The position numbers and the translations under genes were made by a program. The notes beneath the pieces were generated by a model, which was not told the DNA's origin, ran no database searches, and was given only the letters and a program-made list of their open reading frames with translations. This document shows positions 45,686-54,655 of a DNA stretch of 64,000 nucleotides, in pieces. Source of the stretch: Planctomycetaceae bacterium (GTDB taxonomy: Bacteria > Planctomycetota > Planctomycetia > Planctomycetales > Planctomycetaceae); contig JAQWSQ010000019.1 of NCBI GenBank assembly GCA_029243145.1, positions 62,001-126,000 on the forward strand. The letters are read 5' to 3'. The first letter of the stretch is position 1. Each line of letters begins with the position of its first letter.

Positions 45686-47107
45686 TCATGCGATGATATC
45701 GTGGACGACATGGCCGTGGACATCGGTCAGTCGCATGTCGCGACTCGAATAGCGATAAGTCAAGCGTTCGTGGTCGACGCCCAAGAGATGGAGCATGGTC
45801 GCGTGCAGGTCGTGGATTTGCAGTTTGTTTTCGACGGCGTGATAGCCGTATTCGTCGGTGGCTCCGTAAGTGTGTCCGCCCTTCACACCGCCACCCGCCA
45901 TCCAGAGTGAGAAGCCGTATGGATTGTGATCGCGACCGTTGGTGCCTTGTGCCATCGGTGTGCGGCCGAACTCACCCGACCAGATTACCAGCGTTTCGTC
46001 GAGGAGACCGCGCTCTTTGAGGTCTTTCAGTAACGCGGCGATTGGCTTGTCGACGGCCAGGCAGTTGTCCGTGTGACCTTTTTGCAAATTTCCATGTTGA
46101 TCCCAACGGTCGTGGCCGACACCGGGGCAAGTCAACTCGATGAAACGCACGCCGCGTTCAATCAGTCGCCGGGCCACCAAGCATTGGCGACCGTAGCTGG
46201 CGGTCCCTTTTGATTTCTCTTCCAAGCCGTACATCTCTTGAGTCTCTTTGGATTCGGACGAGATATCCATGACTTGAGGCACGGCTGATTGCATTTGAAA
46301 CGCGAGTTCGTAATTGGCAATGGCCGATTCAAGGGCATCGTGTTTACCCGTTTTAGCGACCGTCATTCTGTCGAGCTTGCGCATCAGGTCGAGTTTGCGG
46401 AGTTGGGCCGCGTCTGTTTTTTCGCGACGTTTCAAGTCGGCGACGGGTTCTGCGGCGTTCTTGAAGACTGATCCCTGATAGGTGGCGGGAAGGAAACCGT
46501 TATGGAAACAATCGAGTCCACCGGGGGGGATGAGCCCTCCATTCAAAGCAATAAAGCCGGGGAGATCCTGGCACTCGGAACCGAGACCGTAGGTGACCCA
46601 CGATCCCATGCTCGGTCGGCCTTGTAAACCGTGCCCAGTGTGCAGGAAATAGTTGGCATTGGTGTGTTCGGGAAACTCGGAAGTCATCGAACGGATCACA
46701 CACAGTTCGTCGGCCATCTGTGCCACATTTGGGAACAAGTCGCTGACGGGGAGGCCACTTTCGCCGTAATTGTTGAACTTCCACGGCGAGCCGAGCGTGT
46801 TGCCGATGTTATCAAACTGCGTCGGTTGCACTTTCATCTTGAATTTTTGGCCGTTCTCTTTAGTCAAGAGCGGCTTCGGATCGAAAGTGTCAACCTGTGA
46901 CGGTCCACCATCCATGTAGAGGTAGATGACGTTCTTCGCCTTGGCGGGATGATGGAGTCCGCTGAGCCCTACGGATGGGTTGCTGGAGAGACCGTAAGCG
47001 GGATCATTGAGCAATGATGTGAGTGCGAGGGCACCGAGTCCGCTAGAGGATTGCGCGAGCATCTGCCGACGATTGAGAGGTCGAGATTGAAAGTTGCCAC
47101 AATGCAT
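45686..47107 (-). CDS. DUF1501 Tat-exported protein (pair 1)
   Basis: 473 residues. Tat-like leader LNRRQMLAQSSSGLGALALTSLL (residues 11-33). DUF1501 signature blocks LYMDGGPSQVDTFDPKP (about 63-79), [38 protein letters not shown] and MAGGGVKGG are intact. It is 102 bp downstream of the DUF1549/DUF1553 gene on the same strand, the standard planctomycete pair. The gap between them holds REP-like element C. Unknown function; predicted to be exported folded. Confidence 0.93.
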   Translation of the reverse strand: MHCGNFQSRPLNRRQMLAQSSSGLGALALTSLLNDPAYGLSSNPSVGLSGLHHPAKAKNVIYLYMDGGPSQVDTFDPKPLLTKENGQKFKMKVQPTQFDNIGNTLGSPWKFNNYGESGLPVSDLFPNVAQMADELCVIRSMTSEFPEHTNANYFLHTGHGLQGRPSMGSWVTYGLGSECQDLPGFIALNGGLIPPGGLDCFHNGFLPATYQGSVFKNAAEPVADLKRREKTDAAQLRKLDLMRKLDRMTVAKTGKHDALESAIANYELAFQMQSAVPQVMDISSESKETQEMYGLEEKSKGTASYGRQCLVARRLIERGVRFIELTCPGVGHDRWDQHGNLQKGHTDNCLAVDKPIAALLKDLKERGLLDETLVIWSGEFGRTPMAQGTNGRDHNPYGFSLWMAGGGVKGGHTYGATDEYGYHAVENKLQIHDLHATMLHLLGVDHERLTYRYSSRDMRLTDVHGHVVHDIIA

Positions 47108-47150
47108 GAGAATGCCGTGTTCAGTATAAAGATTTCAGTTTTCAGTGAAC

Positions 47151-47180
47151 GCATCCCTCGTGCTTGCGCCCGAGGGCTAT
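47151..47180 (+). repeat. REP-like palindrome with GCTTGCGC loop, copy C
   Basis: GCATCCCTCGT-GCTTGCGC-CCGA followed by GGGCTAT. CCCTCG and CGAGGG pair perfectly. It lies inside the probable transcript between the DUF1549/1553 and DUF1501 genes. Confidence 0.6.
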
Positions 47181-47209
47181 ATTCTAATTACTAATCGCTA
47201 GTTGCTACA

Positions 47210-50200
47210 TCACCTCACGTAATAAAATTCTTTCAGGTTGAACATGACGTGACACAGGTCGGACCAGGCGTTTGGATGATTGTCGTCCGCGCCGTATTCT
47301 TTTGATTGTGCCGCGATGAATTCTTGAGCGATTTGGATCTCTTGTTCGGTCGGTAATCGTGACAACGCTGTTTCGTAGAGAGTGTTGATTCGTTTGACGG
47401 TTGATTGCTCTGCCTCGTTGGAGGTAGTTTTCAGGACATTGTCGGACCAATGTTTCGCTTGTTGGATCACGAATTCGTTGTTCATCAACGTGAGTGCCTG
47501 TGCCGGCACGTTGGAAACGGATCGGCGTCCCATTGTGGTGAACGGTGTCGGGAAATCGAACGCTAGAAACAACGGCGTCAAAAAATTACGCCGCACATTG
47601 ATGTAAATACTGCGTCGTCCGCCACCATCCAATGGGCCAGAAGCGCCCGGTCGCCCCCGGCCTTCCATAAATGGCGAGAGATGTGGCAGAACACTCGGAC
47701 CGTATTGAGCAGTATTTAAGTGACCCGAGATTTGTAAGATCCCATCACGGATCGCTTCCCCTTCGAGACGTTGCAGGTTCATACGATGCAGTAGAAGATT
47801 TTCGGGGTCGTTTTGTTCGGTCTCAGGATCCGACAAATCGGAATTCATTTGATACGTGTTCGACAACAACATCACACGATGCATGTGTTTCAGTGACCAG
47901 CCGTTGTTGACCAGTTCGGTGGCCAACCAGTCGAGTAATTCTGGATGGGAGGGAGCTTTCCCCATGTGGCCAAAGTCGTCGACCGTGGGGACAATTCCTT
48001 TGCCAAAGTGGTGATGCCAAAGTCGGTTCACAATAACGCGTGCAGTGAGTGGATTATCGCGCGAGGTCAATTTCTGAGCGAGTTCCAACCGTCCACTGGA
48101 CTCTTGAGACAGTGATTCTTCTCCCGGATCGAATGCTTCCAGAAAACGGCGGGGGACAACCTTTCCTTCTTTGGTGTGTTGTCCACGAATGAGGATATGC
48201 TCGTCCTCGGGTGTCCCTTCGGTCATCGTGAGGGCATAGGCGGGAGCCGGGATCTGTGATTGTAACTGGGCAATCGTTTGAAGTGATCGACCGAGTGATG
48301 TCTCTGGTTCGATGGCAACCGGCATGGTCTTTTCGATCAAGTCCGTCTGCAATAACCAGTTGATTGCCGATAGCGGAAGGCGACTTTGTTGACTGTTCGT
48401 CCAGTCTTGCATGGCTTGATTCATACTTTTGGCATAGGCCTGCGCAAGACTCTCGCGATTGATCACAGATTCTTCAAATGCGAGAGCGAACTGCATCGTC
48501 TCGGGAGCATCGGCGGTTGGTCTCTGATTTGTAAACAGGATTTCATCAACGACCAGAGTGCCGTCGTCTTCGTCACCGAGTTCGATGTACGCTTTATGTC
48601 CGGGAAACTTACTGACGTCCTGCCGAAGCCAATGCCAGTTTCCATCATTGGGAACATTGATCGACAACATGCCGTACAAGGGGTTCTGGATCAGTTGGAA
48701 GCCATCGACGATCAAATTGATCTGGCCATTTTTATGACGACGACCAAGATTCGGTTTTCCACCAACACGCTTCACGCGATACCATATTGAGTTGTGACTG
48801 ATTTCAAAGGTGGGTGAGCGGAAGAATCCTTGCCACTGACCGCCGGCTAAGCCGCTGTTGAGTTTTCCAGCGTCCCAGAGATGTGAAACGGGTTGTTCGG
48901 TAGTTCCGGCTGTTAGCTCGTTCGAGGTGGTGATGGCGTTTTGAAATGCTGGGCCTGACGTGAACCAGTCGGTGATCTCGGGGGATGAAAAGTCTTCAAA
49001 GACAACCGCGTCCGCTGGAGCTTTTTTAGAGGCATCCAGTCGTCCTGTCCAATGACGCTGGAAGTGTTCTTTGCGTTTAAGAAATTCTGCTTCGTCGGTG
49101 ATATGGCCGAGTTGCGACCAGAGAAATAACGGATGATGTTCGTTCTTGGCGGCAATTTGTGTGAGATACTTGGGCCAACCCTCTGCCTCCGCGTTCTTCG
49201 TCCAGGCATCGGACGCGGAGAGCAATTGACCCGGTAGGTTGTCGAGAGCCGTCGCTAGAATTTTGGCGGCAGTCTGTCGGAGTTCGACTTTCAGATCGTC
49301 CTGTATCTGTCGAATTTGTTGAGCCAGTGGCCCCATCTTTTCGGGAGCATTGATGATGGCCGTATTGCGGCGGGAACTTTGTAGAAAGCCGGCCATCGAG
49401 TAGTAGTCGCGAGCGGAAATAGGATCGAATTTGTGATCGTGACAGCGCGCACAGGCAATTGACGAGCCGAGAAACGCTCGACCGAGAACGTCGATTTGAT
49501 TATCGACTGTGTCACATTCTTCGCTCCGAATATCCACGGGTGAATGCTTCCCTTGCGCGAACCAATAATACCCGGTGGCGAGAATTGATTCGTTGTTGCC
49601 GGTTTCTGGTTGTCTTCGAGGATTTTCTAACAAATCACCGGCGAGATGTTCGATCAAATATTGATCATAAGGTAGATCGTCATTGAACGCTCGAATTACA
49701 TAATCGCGATAACGCCAAGCGTGCGGGATTTCATAATCGAATTCGTGACCGGCGGTTTCGGCGAAACGAACCAGATCGAGCCAATGTCGTCCCCAGCGTT
49801 CTCCATAAGCGGGATTGGCCAATAAACGATCAACCACCTTCTCGAACGCTTGCGGACTCTCGTCGGCAAGGAACGCATCGAGTTCCTGTTTCGTCGGAGG
49901 AAGACCTATGAGGTCGAAAGTGACACGCCTTAGAAGAGTTCGCATGTCGGTTTGCGCCGCGGGAGATAACTTGTTCTCTTCCAATTTGTTAAGCACAAAC
50001 GCATCGACGGGGGTCTTGACCCATTGAGGGTGATCGACTTCGGGAACGGCGTACTCTTTGACAGGTTGATATGACCAATGTTTTAATCGCTCCGCGATGT
50101 TGAAGTCGTTGGAGGGTCCATCCTCGGTTGATTCTTTATCGGCACCCGGCCAGGGAGCGCCCATTTTGATCCAGGCGATGATGTTGTCGATGTCTTCTTG

Positions 50201-50536
50201 TGGCAACTTGCCATCAGGCGGCATCTGGTAGCCGGTTGGGTCGTACAAAATGGCATCGACGATTTCACTTTTTGAAGTATCTCCCGGCACGACTGCGGGG
50301 CCGGTGTCGCCTCCTTTGATCACGAACGCATATTTATCGAGACGCAGGCTCCCTTCCTGTTCTTTCGTGCTATGGCATTCGTAGCAGTTGTTGGCAAAGA
50401 CTGGCCGGATTTTCTTCTCGAAGAACTCGGCCTCTTCGGGTGTAATGTCGGCTTTCTTTTCGTCGGCAGACACCGAAAGAGCGAGAACACTGAGCAGAAT
50501 GGCAAAACTTGAAATCAGTCGATGAACGCAAAGCAC
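47210..50536 (-). CDS. PSCyt1/DUF1549/DUF1553 cytochrome-like exported protein (pair 1)
   Basis: 1108 residues. The start is a GTG at 50536 with an AGGAG site; it gives a signal peptide ending ALSVSA, while the ATG at 50608 does not. PSCyt1 holds the haem site C51-Y-E-C54-H55 and MPPDGKLP. DUF1549 follows (GLPPTKQELDAFL, WGRHWLDLVRFAETAG) with a second CxxCH-type site CARCHDHKFDPI. A beta-sandwich insertion of about 200 residues (carbohydrate-binding-like, IWYRVKRVGG...LIVDGFQL) precedes DUF1553 (LTSRDNPLTARVIVNRLWHHHFGKG, QALTLMNNEFVIQQA). Function unknown; probably a periplasmic redox or polysaccharide-linked protein. Confidence 0.93.
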   Translation of the reverse strand: MLCVHRLISSFAILLSVLALSVSADEKKADITPEEAEFFEKKIRPVFANNCYECHSTKEQEGSLRLDKYAFVIKGGDTGPAVVPGDTSKSEIVDAILYDPTGYQMPPDGKLPQEDIDNIIAWIKMGAPWPGADKESTEDGPSNDFNIAERLKHWSYQPVKEYAVPEVDHPQWVKTPVDAFVLNKLEENKLSPAAQTDMRTLLRRVTFDLIGLPPTKQELDAFLADESPQAFEKVVDRLLANPAYGERWGRHWLDLVRFAETAGHEFDYEIPHAWRYRDYVIRAFNDDLPYDQYLIEHLAGDLLENPRRQPETGNNESILATGYYWFAQGKHSPVDIRSEECDTVDNQIDVLGRAFLGSSIACARCHDHKFDPISARDYYSMAGFLQSSRRNTAIINAPEKMGPLAQQIRQIQDDLKVELRQTAAKILATALDNLPGQLLSASDAWTKNAEAEGWPKYLTQIAAKNEHHPLFLWSQLGHITDEAEFLKRKEHFQRHWTGRLDASKKAPADAVVFEDFSSPEITDWFTSGPAFQNAITTSNELTAGTTEQPVSHLWDAGKLNSGLAGGQWQGFFRSPTFEISHNSIWYRVKRVGGKPNLGRRHKNGQINLIVDGFQLIQNPLYGMLSINVPNDGNWHWLRQDVSKFPGHKAYIELGDEDDGTLVVDEILFTNQRPTADAPETMQFALAFEESVINRESLAQAYAKSMNQAMQDWTNSQQSRLPLSAINWLLQTDLIEKTMPVAIEPETSLGRSLQTIAQLQSQIPAPAYALTMTEGTPEDEHILIRGQHTKEGKVVPRRFLEAFDPGEESLSQESSGRLELAQKLTSRDNPLTARVIVNRLWHHHFGKGIVPTVDDFGHMGKAPSHPELLDWLATELVNNGWSLKHMHRVMLLSNTYQMNSDLSDPETEQNDPENLLLHRMNLQRLEGEAIRDGILQISGHLNTAQYGPSVLPHLSPFMEGRGRPGASGPLDGGGRRSIYINVRRNFLTPLFLAFDFPTPFTTMGRRSVSNVPAQALTLMNNEFVIQQAKHWSDNVLKTTSNEAEQSTVKRINTLYETALSRLPTEQEIQIAQEFIAAQSKEYGADDNHPNAWSDLCHVMFNLKEFYYVR

Positions 50537-50757
50537 GAGGCTGCTCCTGTCGTCAGGGATGTATCGGCAATGAGGCGGGTCTTTGATCAATGAGGTAGGA
50601 ACCACCATTATATGCCCAGATCACCCATAATGGGAGGGAAAATTTCGGCAATCGGTAACAACGAAGTCTCTCCCCCCATTGTTGGTCTACTGCCAAGATG
50701 GAGATTAAGAGAGAGACGAGTATTCACATCGTTTATGCCGACAATATTTTGACGCGC

Positions 50758-51636
50758 TCATTTCTTTTTACGTGGGATGAACTCGAGTGATTCAGGTTCG
50801 AATTGTTTGATGTCTGCGAGGGAGGTTTCCACACCCTGTTTGGGAATCTCCCGCTGGGCGGTCCAGATGATGGCGTTCAAAATGAACTTGCGGAGTTCGT
50901 CCTGTTTCCAGTTTTTGTAGAAGTGAGGCATCACGATACCAAATCCCCGGCCTCCTTCTTTTCGATCCACACACCACGCAACCGATTCCAGTTTGGGATC
51001 CTGGGGTGGCAGCATTGATGTGGCAAGAATCGTGACATTGGGTGCGGGTTGGTTCTTGTCGGGGCCGAAGTAATTATTGGTGTACGGTTCGTCGTTTAAC
51101 GTGAACGGTTTCCAGCCTCGGGAGATTGGATGATCGGGAGCAGACGGCGTAATGGTCGCTGCCGGATAGATGCGGGCGAACGATTCGTGATGCGGACAGG
51201 AACGGTTGGCAAAATAGCCGCCCATCCAAAGGAGGAGTGGATGATCGCCGTCCTTGGTGACATCTTGTCCCAGTAATCCTGTTGCGTAATGGAGACAGAC
51301 GATGCCGCAACCGCGATCCATCATTTTCGACAAGTCGGCCAGGTTTTGTTGCGGATCGGGAAATCGGTTAGCGGGGAACGTATCACCGATGAAGACAACG
51401 GTTGATGCCTGTTTCCTCAGCTTTTCATTCGGCCACTCGTCAACCAAATCAATTATTAAGTGGTCAACATTTTCGGTTTCTTCGAGCAGGTGCTTAAGGA
51501 CACGACCACCAGCCGCCACTTCATGCGATCCGGGTGGATGATTGCTCGGTCCGACCACGATGAGAATATGGGACTCTTCAGCGAAAATGGATGCGACAGT
51601 CAAAGGGAGAAGGCAGAGCGCAAAGAGAAATTTCAT
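50758..51636 (-). CDS. Exported ThuA-like protein
   Basis: 292 residues from the ATG at 51636, which gives a signal peptide (MKFLFALCLLPLTVASIFA). ThuA-type glutamine-amidotransferase-like fold: HILIVVGPSNHPPGSHE, VVFIGDTFPANRF, GCGIVCLHYATG (the position of the class I amidotransferase Cys, here in IVCLHY), GGYFANRSCPH and the end motif RGFGIVMPHFYKNW. ThuA of rhizobia is linked to trehalose utilisation; the exported planctomycete members are unassigned. Stands alone between the two DUF1549 regions. Confidence 0.83.
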   Translation of the reverse strand: MKFLFALCLLPLTVASIFAEESHILIVVGPSNHPPGSHEVAAGGRVLKHLLEETENVDHLIIDLVDEWPNEKLRKQASTVVFIGDTFPANRFPDPQQNLADLSKMMDRGCGIVCLHYATGLLGQDVTKDGDHPLLLWMGGYFANRSCPHHESFARIYPAATITPSAPDHPISRGWKPFTLNDEPYTNNYFGPDKNQPAPNVTILATSMLPPQDPKLESVAWCVDRKEGGRGFGIVMPHFYKNWKQDELRKFILNAIIWTAQREIPKQGVETSLADIKQFEPESLEFIPRKKK

Positions 51637-51872
51637 GGCGATAATTCCGAGTGAGTGGGTCAGTCCCTCAGAATAATGGAACAAGATCGCAAGTGCGAAT
51701 GTTTGTTGCGCCTTTGTGATTAATCGCTTCCCCATAGTTGGAAAACGCTAAGGCCACTACCAGGGTGATTGTTCAAATTTTAGCCGGGTTGCCTACCTCT
51801 AACCGTTGGGCGAGCAACCGTGACAACTCAAATAACCACTGAGTCCCTTGGTACTATTCTGTGGGACGAATG

Positions 51873-53237
51873 TCACGATTTCGATTTCAGCGCACTTTCT
51901 ACACGCCTGCCGACGTATTCCACATGTAGACGCAAATTGTAGAACTCTTCCATGTAGGACAACGGGACAGACGTAATTTCATCCAACTCGCCATGCATCT
52001 CCCGGAGAGCCGCTTGGTGTTGTCCGAGGGAATCTTCAGTCGATCCGTCGCGCAAGTCTGCTTCGATCTCGCGCAGTAATCGATACCAACGATAAATGCG
52101 AGAGCGAATCCGCCAACGATAGATGGGCGGCGCAATTTTGAATAATGGAAATAATAACGTCAGCACGGGGATTAGCAATATTTTACCCCGATTGATGTTC
52201 GAGGCCACCCAGAACGGCAAATGTTTCTGAAGAACGGGAGGCCCAGAGACGAAATAGTTTCTCGCCAGATCGTTGAGAGGAAACTCGATCAATCGTTGCG
52301 AGGGAAAAATTCCTTCGGGAACAAGTTCGTTTCCTCGTTCATGACTCTGTTCGGCGGCCTGCATGAACAATGGAACAAACGCCTGATGCAAGTCGGTAGT
52401 TGCCACCAGATTGGCGGCCGGTGCAATCAACTCAATATCGTGTTTTGGAATATCTTTTTGAAGATCGATCACTCCGCGAAAAAGAGTGACGTCGCTTAAA
52501 TAAGACAAAGAACGCGACCAAGCTCCATGTCGATCAAAGTCCATCAAGCGGATGTTTTCGTTGCGCAATAGCTCTTGAATGGTTCGCGAACGGGGAAGCC
52601 CGACAAGAATGGCCGCGTCAATCTCTCCCGACTTCAGTTTTGTCACTGCTACCTCATTGCCAAGGTCGAGGAACGTCGTGGTGGTTTCTGCTTCAACGCC
52701 GCTGATAGATAACAGCCGGTCGGCAATCGCCTGAGTCCCACTTCCATCCGCTCCGATAGAGACCGTCATCCCGCGAAGATCGCGGAGATCATTGATTTCC
52801 TGTTCGTTTCGATAAAACACCCAGACCGGTTCCAGGTACAAACTTGCCAAAGATTCCAAGCCGGCCTGAAATTCAATTCCTTCCGGTGCAGTCCCTCCTT
52901 GCACGATGGCAATATTGATCTCGGGATCTGATTTCAGTAATTGATAGTTCTCGACTGAGCCGGCTGTTTCACGAACGATCAATTCGATGCCATGTTTGGC
53001 GAAGTATTCCGCGTACTCTTCAGCAATCTGATAGTAAGCCCCATCCGCGGGGCCGGCAGCTATTATGATGGTATGTGGAGGCGCTGGCTCCACAAAAAAC
53101 CAGGCAATGCCGAAGGCGAAGATCGTAAACAGTAATCCACCTCCCCACATTTTCAGCCACAAGCTACGCAATTGTCGTCGCGTGTGATTCAATTTTTTCG
53201 TCAATACGCCCTTGGGTTGGGGGGGGGCCGCTACCAT
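51873..53237 (-). CDS. TAXI-family solute-binding protein, membrane-anchored, orphan
   Basis: 454 residues. A signal anchor (LWLKMWGGGLLFTIFAFGIAWFFV, about residues 26-49) is followed by the TAXI binding fold (IIIAAGPADGAYYQIAEEYAEYFAKHGIEL, RDLRGMTVSIGADGSGTQAIADRLL, DAAILVGLPRSRTIQELL). A C-terminal hydrophobic helix (GKILLIPVLTLLFPLFKIAPPIYRW) and a basic helical tail complete it. It resembles TRAP-TAXI binding proteins that are tethered rather than free. No TRAP permease genes are adjacent. The first codons contain a run of nine C (53219-53227), so the start is sensitive to an indel; a TTG at 53204 is an alternative start. Confidence 0.85.
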   Translation of the reverse strand: MVAAPPQPKGVLTKKLNHTRRQLRSLWLKMWGGGLLFTIFAFGIAWFFVEPAPPHTIIIAAGPADGAYYQIAEEYAEYFAKHGIELIVRETAGSVENYQLLKSDPEINIAIVQGGTAPEGIEFQAGLESLASLYLEPVWVFYRNEQEINDLRDLRGMTVSIGADGSGTQAIADRLLSISGVEAETTTTFLDLGNEVAVTKLKSGEIDAAILVGLPRSRTIQELLRNENIRLMDFDRHGAWSRSLSYLSDVTLFRGVIDLQKDIPKHDIELIAPAANLVATTDLHQAFVPLFMQAAEQSHERGNELVPEGIFPSQRLIEFPLNDLARNYFVSGPPVLQKHLPFWVASNINRGKILLIPVLTLLFPLFKIAPPIYRWRIRSRIYRWYRLLREIEADLRDGSTEDSLGQHQAALREMHGELDEITSVPLSYMEEFYNLRLHVEYVGRRVESALKSKS

Positions 53238-53254
53238 GCGGTCTCTTCCTTGAA

Positions 53255-53449
53255 CTACGAACTCGTGGATTTCTTGCTGAACTGCGCGGGGATTCTAGCC
53301 CAGATCTCCAATTCGTACAGCGTCATTTTTGACGAACGATGCTTCGCGCGGAGGAATTCAAAAACCTCCCAAATCGCCCAAACACACAAATTAGTCACAA
53401 TCCCAAAATATTGACCAGTTCGTACCACTGATTCAATAAATCCAATCAT
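53255..53449 (-). CDS. Possible 64-residue membrane-associated protein
   Basis: From the ATG at 53449 (GGGAT site). One hydrophobic stretch (TGQYFGIVTNLCVWAIWEVF) and a basic, polar tail. No family is recognised. Codon choice looks gene-like but the evidence is thin; it lies immediately upstream of the TAXI gene on the same strand and could be co-transcribed with it. Confidence 0.35.
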   Translation of the reverse strand: MIGFIESVVRTGQYFGIVTNLCVWAIWEVFEFLRAKHRSSKMTLYELEIWARIPAQFSKKSTSS

Positions 53450-53535
53450 TATATCCCGACTGCTTTTCCGATAGTGAGTTAACTGAAGCAATGACCTGAC
53501 AACAGACGGATATCTTCGCGCTGGAGACTGCACAA

Positions 53536-54645
53536 TTGAGGTGTTTTACACGTCAAATCATCAATTTCACCTTGTTAATGTTTCTGGTCAGCCCAGTGAC
53601 ATCAACGGTGATTTATGCGCAGCACGCAGGGCCAAAGACGCGGTACGTGAGCCCGACTTACTCGGTCACGCCACAATTCAAGTCGGTGAGACAAACCCAA
53701 ATACCCGCACCTCGTGGTCAGAGATTTGATTCCTATCCCCAGTCGATGCTTTTCTCGGAACCCAGTCCACCGCTCCAACTTCCAGAGCCTGAAGCGATTC
53801 TCGCCGGTCACAATGTTTCGACACGACCGACAACCGTGGACACTGTGAATTTCCAAAGCAGTCTGGATTCCTGCAACAGCGATTGCTGGACGCTTCAACG
53901 CCTCCCAGACGGCTTGGTGTATAAGTCTTATCTCGCGGGTGAAAAAGAACCCCGCTTCGCGAGTTTCTGGGCGGAACTCGCTGGTCATGGATATGTCTGG
54001 GATTCCACGCTCGGCGGAAGAGTCGGCTTACTTCGTTACGGAACCACGGACAACATCAAGCCGCAAGGTTGGCAACTCGATATGGAAGGGGCCGCCATGC
54101 CTCGTCTGGATATGGAAAGTAAGAACGACTTGGTCGCAGTCGACTTTCGATTCGGCGCCCCGATCACGTATCGTAACGGGCCAACTTCCTATAAGTTTGG
54201 CTATTACCATATCAGCTCACATGTTGGGGATGAGTTTATGGAAAACAACCCAGCATTTGTGAGAGACCATTTCGTGCGTGAGGCGCTCGTTGCCGCCATC
54301 AGCCATGAACCGAGCGACTTCGTCAGGCTTTATGGTGAGATTGGATATTCTGTCATTGCCAAAGGAAGTGCCGAACCCATCGAGTTACAGTTTGGTGCTG
54401 AGTATTCAGCTCAGGCCGCGACCGGCATCTATTCTTCACCCTTTGCTGCCGTGAATGCACATTTGCGACAAGAGGCCAACTATGGCGGGAATGTCACTGT
54501 GCAAGCCGGTTGGCAATGGCGGGGTGTAACCTCCGACCGGTTATGGCGAATGGGATTCCAGTATTACAACGGAGCGACCAGCCAATATGTTCTTGGTCTC
54601 GATGACGAAGAACTCTACGGCTTCGGCATGTGGTTCGATTATTGA
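53536..54645 (+). CDS. Exported DUF1207 protein
   Basis: 369 residues from a TTG at 53536; the next in-frame ATG at 53578 would shorten the signal peptide. Signal region TLLMFLVSPVTSTVIYA. DUF1207 landmarks: YKSYLAGEKEPRFASFW, WDSTLGGRVGLLRYGT, PQGWQLDMEGAAMPRLDMES, VDFRFGAPITYRNGP...KFGYYHISSHVGDEF and FVRLYGEIGYSVIAKGSAEPIELQFG. The alternating pattern is that of an outer-membrane beta-barrel. Function unknown. Its stop lies 10 bp from the end of the convergent DUF1501 gene. Confidence 0.88.
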   Translation: MRCFTRQIINFTLLMFLVSPVTSTVIYAQHAGPKTRYVSPTYSVTPQFKSVRQTQIPAPRGQRFDSYPQSMLFSEPSPPLQLPEPEAILAGHNVSTRPTTVDTVNFQSSLDSCNSDCWTLQRLPDGLVYKSYLAGEKEPRFASFWAELAGHGYVWDSTLGGRVGLLRYGTTDNIKPQGWQLDMEGAAMPRLDMESKNDLVAVDFRFGAPITYRNGPTSYKFGYYHISSHVGDEFMENNPAFVRDHFVREALVAAISHEPSDFVRLYGEIGYSVIAKGSAEPIELQFGAEYSAQAATGIYSSPFAAVNAHLRQEANYGGNVTVQAGWQWRGVTSDRLWRMGFQYYNGATSQYVLGLDDEELYGFGMWFDY

Positions 54646-54655
54646 GCCAAGTTGC

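Noticed and set aside
53219-53227. G9 run as a phase-variation switch for the TAXI gene
   Set aside because: The frame is intact with nine and the gene could start after the run; no sign of length variation can be seen in one sequence.
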